NCBI GenBank assembly: GCA_011032825.1
Contig: JAADJZ010000004.1
Coordinates: 124,001 to 188,000, forward strand
Length of the DNA stretch: 64,000 nucleotides
Direction of reading: 5' to 3'
Origin: Massariosphaeria phaeospora
Taxonomy: Eukaryota; Ascomycota; Dothideomycetes; Pleosporales
Part shown: in pieces, positions 21,787 through 34,200 of the stretch
Layout of the letters: each line of letters begins with the position of its first letter
Position numbering within the stretch: position 1 is the first letter of the stretch
Made by a program: the position numbers and the translations under genes
The notes under the pieces: generated by a model
Databases searched by the model: none
The model's input: the letters and a program-made list of their open reading frames with translations, nothing else
What the model was told of the DNA's origin: nothing

Positions 21787-22349
21787 CTAGATCCACGCCC
21801 CATCAGTCTCTGACTTGGACTTTTCAGACCATTGCGGCCCAACCCTGTCCGATTTCACCCAAGCCCCGTCCTGTATATCAGTGGGACCCCACCCGCCCTT
21901 CTTAACTTCGGTGGCATATATACATCTAGCGAGGCCGCCCACCAGGTCCAGAGCTTTCCATTCGGCCACCGGCTCCGCCAACCAGCATTCAATGGCGTTG
22001 CTGTACATTTCCCACTTGTTCACACTCCACTTGTCCCACAGGAACGTCGCCTCTTCGAATTCCTGACCAAGCTGCCCGTTTTTCACAGCAGTCAGGATCC
22101 AACATTCGCTGTGCTTCGTGTCCCATGCGCATTGGGCCAATGGTTGCATTCCGCTTGGTTCTTCTCGCTTGTGCTGATGACTATCGTTGCATGGTAGACT
22201 TTGCGGAGAACCTGCCAGGCGATTTGTCGATCCTAGGACAGCGATGGTCTCTTGCCATCCAACCACGACCGAAGCCTTGTGTACTTACAAACAACAACCG
22301 GACCCCCTTTAAATCGGAGATGATGAATAAACGAAGCTCGCATGAGCAT
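21787..22349 (-). CDS. Tentative hypothetical protein, tryptophan-rich
   Basis: Model with exons 22349-22289 and 22211-21787 (486 nt, 161 aa). The intron has donor GTAAGT and acceptor CAG and keeps the frame; alternatively a single-exon start at 22266. The C-terminal half is protein-like and rich in Trp, Glu and Cys (AQCAWDTKHSECWIL, EFEEATFLWDKWSVNKWEM, NAIECWLAEPVAEWKALDL, KKGGWGPTDIQDGAWV). I do not recognise the family. There is no signal peptide or membrane segment. Ordered Trp spacing suggests a folded domain rather than chance, but expression is unproven. Confidence 0.4.
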
Positions 22350-24549
22350 CGGTGATAGGTGATCTCCCTGGGCTCTTCTCCAACACTTACGGCGTACCGT
22401 ATAGACTGGCGTGTACTACAAGGGCATATAACCCTGGAGTCGGATTAGGAGCACATGGAATAATAGGGGCGTACACACCTGTCCACGGTATGTGTATACA
22501 AACTTCACACAGTCCAAATGCGAGTGTGTGACTCTCCGCTCTACCTAGGTCTAATGGCCCGTCTAGACGAAACAATACTTTCTCTTGTACGTGGTAATCG
22601 GCAGCATGAATATACTTTGTAATGAGATGCGAGGATAGCTCGGATCTATCCAGTCTATCCCGTAGTATCTCCTAAGATCTCCGAATACTCCAGATGTCTG
22701 CACATGTGCTTACTTGCTGACCCGGGTTCTTTGACCTCAAGAATAAAGTTCATGGCGTCAACCCCGCAATGTTTCACGGGTCTTAGACAACAAGTACGCA
22801 ACACCCGCCCGCTGGAATCATATACCGAAGCAGCTCTACCAAGACGGACTTGAGGAGGAGACACGGCCGCAGTCAACTTTTTACGCAGGTCAAAGCTTTC
22901 GGCTGTGGACCCTTCGTATCCTGTATGGGATGTCCAGAGAAGAGTGTGACCTCACTACGGCATTGATGAAGAGATCTCTTGAAGGAAGGCTAATATTTGA
23001 GTTTAAAAGTAGTACTAGCCTCTCCAAATTAGTTCCGCTCTAGGTATGGTACAATCGCCAGTGGCCAATTAGCGGAGACACCAACTTCCGAAGAAAATGA
23101 CGCGGAGATCGCAGGCGAGTTGGTAGATCACATCTGGCGAAATAACGGGGTAAAGAGATTGGCGATGAGGCTGACGTCTGGCGCTGGCGGCTACTTTGGC
23201 ATGTGAAACAGCCCCCACTGAACGGAACCCGAATTTCGGCCCCAGTGGAGCGACCATGGTATATTCTTCTACGGAATACCATATTTACATCCGTCTGTAA
23301 ATCGCCTTTACTACACGGTGGAAGGGAAGAGGCCACGAGTGGTAGAATTTAGGCTGGCGTCCGTCGTGTTTGCCCTGAGCTTGGTGCTTGGCCATCAAAG
23401 CTTGACCTGGCAGATGGATAGCAGCTGAGGAGACGCCCCCGAACCCCTACGAGCTTGGAGGGCTAAGCATCAACACAGGATATGGGATTGATCCAGCTCA
23501 TGCGGCCGCCTCAGCGCCAAAATTATTCCCCGGATTGTACGATACCGGTATACGCCTACGCCCACTGCGATCAAGAAGAAACCAGTTGTACCTGCGCACA
23601 CAGGGTCTGACTAAACCGACCAGTATGCTTCCTATTTCCGCCTACGACATAGTGTAGCCGAGCACAGTCAACTACTACCGACGAGTATGGTCAACGTCCA
23701 GGTTATCGCTGATTGCGATCATGTACCACAGGCAGAAATCGGTTCGTGATATTTGCTCATTCACATCAATCGGGCTTGTCCAGGTTTTACTGTGCATTGC
23801 TATTCCATTAGGGATATTTTTCGAAATCCGCCGCCGGGTTGGCCTCCGCTTTTTTCACTGGCAGTTCTCTACAACTTTGCTCGAGACCTGGTACACGGTC
23901 TAGAGTGTTGTTGTTACCGTAAGATCTCCCCATCTAGAAGTGCTAGGGAGAGAAGTGTTTGAATTAGTCTCTAAGTAAGGAGCAGACCGGTCCGATGGCT
24001 ATCCGGCTGATGTATCACACCTATCCACCAGTTTCCGGGACTGTGGTAATGTTGGCCGATCAGCTGTTGTTCATCCATTAAGTACCCAATTCGGACCCGA
24101 AACCGACCCTGAGTAAACTTCCGGCTGTCTATCCGACATAGTCCACATGATCTATTATTATACATGTTGTCCGACTGGATGTTGGTCCTCTTGCGTTCCG
24201 CCGCCACTACATTTTTCCCGTGGATATCCCGATCTGGCAAAAATCTGGAAACAAATTATAGTGCTGTCCTAATTCTCTGTAAACGCCTTCAAGGCTTGAT
24301 CTTAGAAGCTTCATGTGAGCCTCCGCAGTTCACAGCCGTCAGCTCATGGTACTAACTGCACCGTGCTGAGCGGTAATTGCTACTTCTGTGTGGGGTGGCT
24401 GCAGATATGGTGGGGGGAGATATTCTGTATAAGACGCGCAAGTGATCTCCTCTATCTTCTATTAGCAGTCATTCACTCTTACCGTTCGTTTCATATCAAA
24501 ACTTCATTAGCATCTATCAGTCTTTACTTCTTACAGCTCTCTAGTTAGG
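22350..24549. other. Gene-poor interval upstream of the pore-former gene
   Basis: 2.2 kb with only short overlapping frames (up to 98 codons). A minus segment near 22870-22680 (SVYDSSGRVLRTCCLRP..., DAMNFILEVKEPGS) looks coding-like but is isolated and could be a gene remnant. The last about 150 bp are the promoter of the next gene. Confidence 0.4.
24426..24435 (+). promoter_or_regulatory. Possible TATA box of the aerolysin-like gene
   Basis: TGTATAAGAC about 120 bp before the ATG, followed by a pyrimidine-rich stretch (24445-24545) of the kind seen at fungal transcription starts. Confidence 0.4.
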
Positions 24550-26169
24550 ATGTTGTTCTCAAGTTATCTGGGGAAAACCCTTGCCGCTGGTGTAACACTC
24601 CTTGGTGTTGCATCAGCAGTACAAGGTACGTCTTTTGCCTATTACTCCCAAAAGACAAGACTGGGTCACTTTAGTTGTCCACGAGCAGGTTGCTGATCCC
24701 ATCTACAGTTACTTCGCAGCTTTCGGACTGCGAAGGTATCGATTTCTATTCCCAGGCACCCTGGTTCGGCGAGTCGCCAGGTGGTGAGAGGTTTTGCTTC
24801 AGCCAGATATACGGTTCCGGGACACTTCCTATGAAAATCGAGATGATGAGCGAAAAAATTGGCAAATGGCACAGCGTCATTGGAATGAAAGTTACCTACA
24901 CCAACCACGATTTCTCCATCGTCGGAAGCATGGAGAAAACCGAAGACCGAACATATAGAGAGATATCGTGGAACCCTGAAAACGGCGATATCATCGATTA
25001 TGCATATGGAGAAGACTGGGATGACGCAGGTGGATGGATGAATGTGCTCAAGATCAAGACCAAGCAAAAAGATGGTGGGTCACAATTCGCGTGCGGTGGA
25101 TTCGACGACCATGGCACGTGCAAAGATGAGAAGAGTACGGACAAATTCTCATATGCCAGCGGCACCATGCTCGCCATATCTGGAGCCTATGGAGAGGGCG
25201 GCATTGAATTGATAAAATTCTGGATGTTGTGGGAAGGCGATGAAGTCAAAGACTCTACGATCGAGGAGATTGAGTTCACTCCTTCCTTGGATGATATCAA
25301 CAGCGGTATGAACGGGTGAGTTGAGACCTGTTCTCCAACAAGAGATAAAGAGTCTGACAATGCAAAAGGGGCACGAACATTACACAGCGGACTCTCATGA
25401 CCGCTTATTGTCAGAACGAGCTGGACACCAACGTGACATTCGCGACTAAAAACACGTTCCAATACAGGAAGGACACGATCGTCTCACACAGCAGCACAAA
25501 CACATTCAGTGCTGGGTACTCGTTTTCCTGGGGGACCGAGATCGGCATGGAGCCAATCAAGAGCAAAGCGCAACACGAAGTATCGTTCGGCTGGGAGACC
25601 TCGACTACGAATACCAATACAGAGCAAACAGGCGAGTGGGTAAGTCCACACACACCCCAGTTACATGCCATTCTTGTGCTAATTTGGTATAGGAAACGAG
25701 AGAATACGGGCCTAGTTCGATCATAGTAGAGCCCAATTCTGCCGTAAAGGTTACAGCATATGTCATGCAAGGAGAGCTCAATCTCGCATGGAAAGGATGG
25801 GTATGTTTGAAAGCCCGTTCAGATTGCAACCAGTCACCCAAAGAACATCGCTAACGCCAACGACCTTAGAGGAAGATAAATCTCCACAACAAGCCGTCCT
25901 TTAGACTTCCCGTCACTGGTTCCGTCCAGGCCGTTCGATACTCCGAGTCGTGGCACTTTGTCGAGCCTGCGAACATGACGAGCCTCGAAGGACAATTGCT
26001 CGGGGACAATGAGTTCATGCTCCCGGCCGCTGAGAAAGACAAGATTTCTAATATGAACCCTGCCAATTTGACCGACTCGGCTCCTCCTAAATCAAAGGAC
26101 GGTGACGCTCAGCTCCACCCCCCTCCTGGAAAGGATTCCGGCAAGAAGCTGCGCCGCTTCTTTGCTTGA
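24550..26169 (+). CDS. Secreted aerolysin-like beta-pore-forming protein with N-terminal lectin-like domain
   Basis: Five exons: 24550-24625, 24709-25315, 25369-25639, 25693-25800, 25870-26169 (1,362 nt, 453 aa), all GT-AG and in frame. Residues 1-24 form a signal peptide. Residues about 30-220 form a beta-rich domain with Gly/Trp/Tyr pattern and a SGAYGEGGI-like strand turn reminiscent of jacalin-type lectins. Residues about 230-370 have the alternating Ser/Thr-rich strands typical of the aerolysin/ETX-MTX2 pore module (SHSSTNTFSAGYSFSWG and the STTNTNTEQTG stretch), the insertion-hairpin region. The C-terminal about 80 residues are Pro/Lys-rich and unstructured. Target membrane and host role are unknown. 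Fungal members may act against animals, competitors or plants. Convergent with the LPMO gene. Confidence 0.6.
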
Positions 26170-27035
26170 TTACCCACGGATATGTCCGAGGAGCCCATTG
26201 CTCCTTCAGTGCCCTCTGGTTTTCGGTTTGCTCAGATCATTTGTAAGGAGTCTTCGTTGTGTTTAGGCTTTACTTTCGTGGCTGTTTGGGGAGTTGGTCG
26301 ACAGTTGGCAGGCAACCTCCAGGTCACTGTCGCCTCGTAAGATGTCCCCATTTGGCTTTTATTCGTGTTTTTTATTCTCATTGAGGGTTCTTTGGAGATT
26401 CTCACAATTGTATCTTGCTTCCAAAAATGCCCATGACTTCGAAGAAGTGAACTCACACAGCGTCGGGACTGATTCATTGCACCACATCTGCGCGATGGAT
26501 CTGCTAATACGACGGCGCCAACTAAGACAGTAAGTTCTTTACAGACGCAGACTCGGAATTGTGGTTATCGTGCATCGCCAATCAACATCACTATGCCGGT
26601 AAACAACTTACTCAATGTTCACCCAGCCTTGGCACCCGCAAAGGTCATTATGTATCAGAATCTTCCGCAGTTCTGATACATACGGCCATAGGACATTGAA
26701 AATAGCGCTTCCCGTTCGCTCAGCTGTACTCAAACAATGTACCGGCGGATTAGTAGTTAGGTGGGTGACCACTAGCGAATACCCGCTGTCGTATGTTTTT
26801 TGTTTGCATAGTGTATGTGATGGGTACGTACATGTGGTCTTCCTTTTTGTTCTGGAAGTGTAATTAGGAAGACGAGGCTGGTAAGCTTAGGCAGCTTGGA
26901 GAAAGAGGTTACAGCTACGCTCAGGTTGCATATGTGATAAGACAACTATCTATAGGTGTAGCAGCATGTGCACATTGAAAGTGGAAGCGCTACCCCAAAA
27001 ATAGTAGTAACAGGACAAGTGATATGGGAAGAAAC
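26170..27035. other. Convergent intergenic region, pore-former / LPMO
   Basis: About 870 bp, moderately AT-rich. No gene, repeat or RNA recognised. Confidence 0.5.
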
Positions 27036-28111
27036 TTATCCCTTCCACACTGCGGGTCCTGGTGCAACGTATCTTGAAAGACCTTCGCGAGGGTACTTGT
27101 ACATGCCCTCGTTACCCTGAAGCCCTAAAAGCATTATTAGCTCATATTCGCTTGTGCCAAACATTACCACTTTCCAAACTGACAGATGAACAAAACTCAC
27201 CAGGATCTGTGTAGTTATAGGCGCCAGGGAATTTCGCAAAGGAATAGCCTTCCATATTCCCACCGCCGGGGCCAATGATGTTGACTTGGGCGCAGTTGAT
27301 GAAGAACTGCGTCATCTTGAATTTCTGACTGGGCCAGAATTGCTCGAAGCGAAGGAGATATTTGCCCGGTGGCGTGGTGGCGGGAATGGTGAAGTTGACC
27401 TGGAATGTGGTTAGAAGACTTCTCGCCCAAAACCATGCGACGCTTACAATTCGATGATTGTAGTCATTGACGAACCACTCGTTGTCCGATATTTGCGCGA
27501 GCTGAGCAATTTTGAACTAGTCGCCGTCGATGCCGCTGAAATCCTCTATTGCAACGCCGCTCGGCGGCTTTGCGAGGTAAGCCTGTGCCGGCCCAGGATG
27601 ATTGACACCTGTGTGATGTGGACGTCAGTATCGCAATACTCAACGAAATTATAAGTGATAAAGGAAGTCTCGTCGCCTACATATTCGGCGCCATCTGAAT
27701 CCTCGCCGCCCTGATTAACCCTGAACCCGACCTCAGTTCCTGCGATAACATCGGCGGTTTCAGTCTTCTTTGCAGAGTCAATCGCAAGTCGGCCGCATGT
27801 AAAGTTTGTGCTATAGATGTCCGTCTGAGGAATGGCCCCGGCGTAATACACGTTACCCTCGGGTTTTTCACCGTCGTCGCTTCCAGCCACATCGCTGGGC
27901 ATGGTTAGTTTCAATGAAGAGTCTAGCAACAAGTCTGGTATTACCGGACAAACTTCCATTGTTTGAACTGTGTTCCGTTGGCTACGAACTACGGCCAGTA
28001 ATCCAGAATGTGTTAGTCGTAGGCAATAAAGCATTGCAACAACGAAGGCAACGTACAGTGCGCCTGGGCCGTAGAGATGAAGAGAGAAAGAATTGGGATA
28101 GAATATCTCAT
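27036..28111 (-). CDS. Secreted AA9-like lytic polysaccharide monooxygenase, one-base frame mismatch at an exon junction
   Basis: Exons 28111-28057, 27981-27945, 27894-27681, 27608-27448, 27399-27201, 27124-27036. Signal peptide MRYSIPILSLFISTAQA is followed directly by His, the first ligand of the copper histidine brace. Further landmarks are STNFTCGRLA, NHPGPAQAYLAK (second His of the brace), PPGKYLLRFEQFW, TQFFINCAQV, SFAKFPGAYNYTDPG and YVAPGPAVWKG, in AA9 order. The family cleaves cellulose or related glucans oxidatively outside the cell. The axial Tyr of AA9 (QFY) is Phe here. The intron 27609-27680 has good GT, TACTGAC branch and CAG sites, but joining it leaves the reading frame one base short just before NHPG. 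No alternative splice repairs it, so a one-base deletion or error is likely. Confidence 0.7.
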
Positions 28112-29784
28112 CTTGAAAATCTAGCCAGGCTTGAAGATGTCGTAACGAGGTCCTTAATTCAACGATTATTAGTCTGCGTCTATACTTATAGAGCTTTACA
28201 CGCCCAACCGTCTAGTGCATATCGCATCAGACCTCGAGTTTCGCGCGAGAAGTGTAGTGTTTGCGGTGCATCCCTGAAGTTCTTTCATCTAATCCGCATT
28301 GCAGTCCTTTAGGCAATACACAGAGCCATCACGAGACCAACCAACTCTAATATCGAGGAGCGACCAATCATAACCGCGAGTAGACACCTCTAGGTGGTAA
28401 ATCTATGTCCATTCATGACTACTCCATAGGTGGTTGATCAAGCGCTGTCGTGGTTGACACCCGAGCGGGCCGTCCTCTCTTTTCACAATTCCCTGCGTAA
28501 GCCTGATTCAATAACCTTTTGGGTACGCACAGAGTTTGGCTTCTTCAGCAACCAATCTCGCAGAAAGATTAAGATTTCAAACAGTGTCCGCGTTTGACAC
28601 GGGCCATGGTCATGGAGGGGAAGGACATGGATAAACGTACCACATGATTCCATTTCTCCGGTGAAGTATAGTGACCGGTAGAGCTAGGATGAGATCCTCT
28701 AGGATGGATTGCAAAAAGAATATCAGTGCCGGAGTTTGTCTTGCTCGCATCGGCTTCTATCTGTGACCGTCGCCGTCCGCATATAAGTGCTAGAGCGGAT
28801 AGCTGTATAATTTTCAATAACGATCGCGCGCTTGCGATCAAAACGTGCTGGTATACATTCCATCGGTGGAACAAGAAGGTTTTGATATGGTATATTGAAC
28901 TACGGACACTTGATGAATGAAGGCTCCGGAAGGAACTGTGTGCGTTAGGGCGTAGCCGTCACATTCGCGACCTGTGTTGGTACACCTGCCTAGGTCAAAA
29001 AGAAGTCATTATGCGCGTATGCATACGTACCTAGTACAACATGATTTCCGTTCGTCGCATTCAACGCGTCGAGATATGCGCATTTTAGGCGGTCAGTTCT
29101 CACCTTGCCACCGTATTTGCTGGTCTTCTTCTACGTTGGGAACTAAAGTATGTATCTTGTACCCTAGAATCTTGTTCGGTCGCCGGCTTAACGTCATAAC
29201 ATGCCAGGTGTACAGAGCAACGGCAGTTATGATAACGATACAGGTTGAAAGGCATGAAGCTGTTGGGGAGCAGGCTACAAAGGCAGAGACTCCGTACGGA
29301 AGACGAGGTGCGTCGAGACTTCCCCGCTTGACCGAAAACTGCTTAGCCTGGTCCCATCCGAAACCTCACGAAATCGCGCCCATCGGTTCAACAAGACACT
29401 CCCATTGTATCCTATACAAACCTCAGTCCCTGTGGATTTCGGCAGCATATTCGAATCGAGCTCGTGAGCTGTTCGCGATGGTGTGGCATTTATGAGTCTT
29501 GGGTAGGTAACCGGGCTTGGCCAACTTCCCTGTGCCGCAGCCCGCCTCAACACCTCCAGCTGTTCCCTCCGCCAGGCCATCAGATGACTGACCTAGCCGT
29601 CATTACACAACACAGCAGATAAAGGACCAATAGGAGGATATTGGAGAGTTCTTGCACTCTTGCGCCGCCTAGATACCAGCTCCGGCGCAGGCTGATGCAT
29701 CTGCTAGCTCGTACCTGGTATTATCACTCGCTGCGAAAACTTACTTGGAATCCATGACTTGATCCTCCGGCCAACAGACAAGAT
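28112..29784. other. Divergent intergenic region, LPMO / F-box gene
   Basis: 1.67 kb. A minus segment near 28740-28640 (NSGTDILFAIHPRGSHPSS then a GTACGT donor) looks like an isolated exon, possibly a gene remnant. A 173-codon plus frame at 28974-29495 lacks any recognisable feature and is not called. Confidence 0.4.
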
Positions 29785-31200
29785 ATGGCCTACTCTCACC
29801 CCGATGCAGAAGCCATACAGTTCCGCACTGTACATCCTGACTTCATGTTCCCGGATATCTTCCGCTCTCGTCCGCAGCCCGGAGTCAATCTCAACTCCGA
29901 GATAATGAGCGTGAGAAACAAGAACATTGAAAACAGCCTGTTCTATCGGTTGCCAACGGAGATTCTGATCATGATCGAAGCATGCGCCGATGGCCTCTCC
30001 ATTATGACGCTGCGTGGCGCATGTGTGCGTTTCAAAGAGATATTCCGGGACCCGACTGCTGATGTGCACAACATCCTAAACGTCGAGCGATGGCGCAAAG
30101 AGTACAAGGCGCGACGAAAGGCATTCTGTAAGCAAGAATTATGCCAAAGGGAAAAAGTTGGGGAGTTCGTAGAGAGTGAGGAGTTGGTGTGCACTTCCTG
30201 CATTTGCACGCACCCATCTTCGTTCTTTGATACCCATATGCAAAACAAGGAGCCCGAGAAGAGAGAATGCATCGGCTGGTCACGAGAACTACGGATCTGC
30301 ACACATAAATCGACAACATTGCGAATGCTCCGAGGCGGTGTCCGACCTGGCACGTCGTGCCCTGAGCACCACGCCGGTGAAACAACGCCCTATATACTCA
30401 CTGGGTCGAGTCAACGCTATACTCTCAGAAACATGGTGCATGCTTTTTCAGAAGAGTGGCCGAACCAGTGCTACTTTGCGGATAGAATGTACGCAGGGAT
30501 TCGCGGCGTGCGGCTGGGTGTTGTCGGGCATGGCGTTGACGAGGAGGGGCGGGTGGCGCCGTGGAAAGAAGGGTGTAGTGGGTTCGACTTATTCATGAAC
30601 GGTGTAGAGAAAGATCAAAGTGCTGTCGTGGTAAGGACTGAGATTGTGGTCTTGAGATCAGAGGCGGAGGCGGGGGCGGGGAAAATTGGAAGTAAGGAGG
30701 TACGAGAGAAGATGAGGATGATTATGCGTGAAGAAAGGGGTGGATTGGGTATGTGTCCCCATCTTACGCATGCGATTGTAACTTTGCTGCTTCTCCGGGA
30801 TCCGTATGTCGAATGTCCGATGACGGAGAGACACAGCAATGTGACGTATCCATGTCCGCCTCCAGTAACGCCCAACTTCACTGCGTCGCTGTACCGACAC
30901 CCAACCCCGGCTCCACATAGCTGCGGAAGGAGGTACCATTGTCTAGATCCGGACTGTGGCACGTATTTCTACTTCTACCGTGCAGAATACGTGGATCTGG
31001 AGAAGCGGCCCCGATATGAACTGGTACTGTGCGTGGTGCGAAACCTGGGGGACCGTTGGAACGCACTGGATAAAAGATGGCTGGTGCAGCTTACGGAACC
31101 AAAGTCAACGGGTCACAGTAGCTCTAAATCTGAGGACGGGGATGAAAGTGCTGAAGTCGTAGTGCGCAAGGTAGATAAGGGTAAGGGGAAAGTATTGTGA
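29785..31200 (+). CDS. F-box-like fungal protein
   Basis: Single exon, 471 aa. Residues about 50-90 (SLFYRLPTEILIMIEACADGLSIMTLRGACVRFKEIF) match the F-box pattern LPxEILxxI...L...C that binds Skp1 in SCF ubiquitin ligases. A Cys/His-containing region follows (CTSCICTHPSSFFDTH, ECIGWSRELRICTHK), typical of the large Dothideomycete F-box families. A second Cys/His patch is near residues 370-395 (HSCGRRYHCLDPDCGTYF). The C-terminus is acidic then lysine-rich (KSEDGDESAEVVVRKVDKGKGKVL). Substrate unknown. The alternative upstream start is not needed, since the ATG at 29785 precedes the whole conserved part. Confidence 0.7.
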   Translation: MAYSHPDAEAIQFRTVHPDFMFPDIFRSRPQPGVNLNSEIMSVRNKNIENSLFYRLPTEILIMIEACADGLSIMTLRGACVRFKEIFRDPTADVHNILNVERWRKEYKARRKAFCKQELCQREKVGEFVESEELVCTSCICTHPSSFFDTHMQNKEPEKRECIGWSRELRICTHKSTTLRMLRGGVRPGTSCPEHHAGETTPYILTGSSQRYTLRNMVHAFSEEWPNQCYFADRMYAGIRGVRLGVVGHGVDEEGRVAPWKEGCSGFDLFMNGVEKDQSAVVVRTEIVVLRSEAEAGAGKIGSKEVREKMRMIMREERGGLGMCPHLTHAIVTLLLLRDPYVECPMTERHSNVTYPCPPPVTPNFTASLYRHPTPAPHSCGRRYHCLDPDCGTYFYFYRAEYVDLEKRPRYELVLCVVRNLGDRWNALDKRWLVQLTEPKSTGHSSSKSEDGDESAEVVVRKVDKGKGKVL

Positions 31201-34200
31201 AATCCCTCGACATAAACCAATGTTGGCCCAGTACTTTACAGATCCGGAAGATTACCATCAAAACAAAATTAGCCCACAGTCCAATATAGATCCGTCTTTC
31301 CATAATTCTCCTTCATTCTCTTTCATTATTCGCATACCTCCACACAGATTCACCGTCTGTAAGGGGGACTAAAGATGACCCATTCTTGAGCCATGTCGAT
31401 CCAGGATGTAAGACTCGAGTATTATTGGCGAACGAAAAGCTGCCACATCTCCTCATTATTTTATGGTTTTTGCAAACGAAGAGCTCCATGGTCATGAGAC
31501 TGAATAATCTGCTTTCTCCACACTACGCCACTACGGCCTACTGGAAATTCTTTGCTCGTTTAACTCATGCGCTCTAGCTCTAGTATCCTACTCTTGACAG
31601 TCTTGTGTTTGTTCTTGGAGTTAATCCTTCTCACTTAATTCAAATACTTGCTCTCCACTACTAAAATCGGCCAGGATATCTGACAATGGTCGGGAACTCT
31701 GCAACAGCACTTTAAACCCAACAGTGGGTTCTCTATTTTTCGGATACAAAACTGAAGTCACACGTTACAATGTGTGGTGTTAGCATTTTCATGCCCACAA
31801 AAATTGTCTCGACGCTGGAAAAATGGCTGGAAGAATATCATCACATAAAGACCTGAAAATCTATCAGATATCCTTGTCGCACTCGCTATGACTCAAATAA
31901 CACATCAGCGATCTGAATGAATGCGTTGGGCGTCATTTGACACTGTTTTGTCACGCTGAAACACGCGAGTCTTAACTCCTATGTCTTCGTCGCGAGCACC
32001 TGGAACGCCGAATACAAAAGGGAGAAACTGAACCTATGGATTTTGGACGTCGCGAGACCGTCGCCTCGCCCATAATTAAACCTAGATGTTGTGTATCATA
32101 TCGCCCGCGCACGGAACAGGAGAAAAAAGAGACACAACCCCTCGAATGTTATGCGTTGCGGGACTATTCTTTTATACTCAAAATTATATCGCATACAACG
32201 GATGTCTAAGGTCGTGACTAGCCGTGTTTTATAAAAATTGAAGCTCGATTTCGATTTCGATGTCAAGGTCTCCGTTACAAGAAGTCCTACGTCTAGATGA
32301 TCGGTCTTGCAAACTTGAGGTCCTAGTGATATAACGACACGATGGATATCTTCATGGAAATGAATTGTCGGTGAGTAACCACTACCTGAACAAAATCACC
32401 TGCGAGACTGCCGTCAAGAAAATAAGCATGCCAGAACTGTAATGTCTCTGCCGTGAGCAAGGCTTCGCATCATCTGTGTAGAGGCCCTAGTGTATATTCA
32501 GCAACAGCCAAAACGGGTCTAAAAGCTTGCCATGGTCGGATTGAGTGCCAATCCAGATGAGAGAGCCAACAAGAAGAATCGAGGGTTGTGCCTACAATAA
32601 ATACTTTGGTAGACACTTACTTAAAGGTCAAAACATCAAAAAGCAATAGAAGTAACGTACATGTTGGTCTCCGTGGGATTATCGTCGTCCTGCGAATACG
32701 TTCGTATAACAGGACAATGCCTCAATCCTCTAGGAGCCAAACCTCTCACAGTCCGGTGTCGTTAACCTACATAAAATGACCCAATCGTCGTCTTATGCGT
32801 CTGTTTAACTCGCGGGGAAAACAAAAACGCCTAGTGTCAGAATGTCGTCCTGGCAGTTAATCTAGGAAACAATCGAACGGGGGGAACCACGGATATATTA
32901 CGGATGAGGTAGAATATTAGAAGGGTTAAGATTATCGTGCAATGCGGAGTAGACTTCCGGATGTGTCGGGAACAGACTGTCAAATACGATCCTGGACATT
33001 GCTGAGGGATTCGACGGCCTACATCAGCATGCTCTCTCCCAAGAACTAGCCGAGTGCCAATAAGAACGGCAGTATCAGAAATTGAATGGCCGGGACCTAA
33101 CTTGGAAACTCTCATATATTAGAGCTTGTGCGCTAGTGCATACTGAAAGACAGGCAGCAAAAAGCCGTGAAGAACAGATTGACGAGCAAAGACCCAACCG
33201 TACTTACTTGAAGAAAACCAAAGCATCTAAGTTCATGGACTTCCGCTCGTGAGGAACGTACTAGGTCTAGACACAATGTCGTGTTTGGCATTTACACTCC
33301 CCCGCCGAGGGTCAGGCACGTTATAGCCCGTGCATACCAACCAGTCGGACAAGACGGAGTACGACAACGGGAAAGGCGTTGTCCCGAAACATGTCCTGCA
33401 GCTTGGCATCTTGGGCGAAACAAAAGAAGCAAACTCGCGTCACGCACACGCAAACGACCGCGGAGCGAAACGAGCTTGTTATACAGACCGGATAAGTGTT
33501 GACTGCATGGCTGACATCTTTGGCGTAGCTCTTCATGTACAAATATGGATGTTGGGTATATAGGCTTTAAGCGAAGTTGTTAGACTTCAGTTTTGTTTTT
33601 GTGCTGAATATTAAGTGTGCTGTGGGACTGATTGATTTAAACACCGAAGGTTATCAAGTTCCGCTGGCCGAGCAAGGATATGCGATGTCTATAGGAAATT
33701 TTAAATAAATTTCGTTGAAAGGTTCTTAATCCATAGATAAAAGAAGATCGTCCGGGATACATTGGGCTCGAGAGGCCGGTGGAAAAGGTTCCTGATAGAT
33801 GGTATGGTGCCCCACCCGGGGTTGAAGGCCGATAGGACCTAAAATTCCAATTGCTATTCTTCTTAGGGAGGATACAGGCAGTCGATTCAGAGGTATATTA
33901 TTGTCGGATATCTAAGCCAGCAAATCCATCGGTTAAGTGGTTTGTGATTTGACCAAAGATACGGAAGTCGTCGCCCCAAAGTAGACTAAGAAACTTGTTC
34001 GAGACCGCGAATTGACATTGCGCCAGCGAAACCTTTGTTCAGAATACCAAAACGAGGGGGAAGGGTCAAAGTATAGGCCTAGCCCATAATATTTTCAACG
34101 CGTGCCTATCCGACTTGTATGAGTCTCCAAACGGGTTGAGCTGAAACGATATCGCACGAGTGGATACCCCCGATTTCCCGAAATCTGATATGTTATGTGG

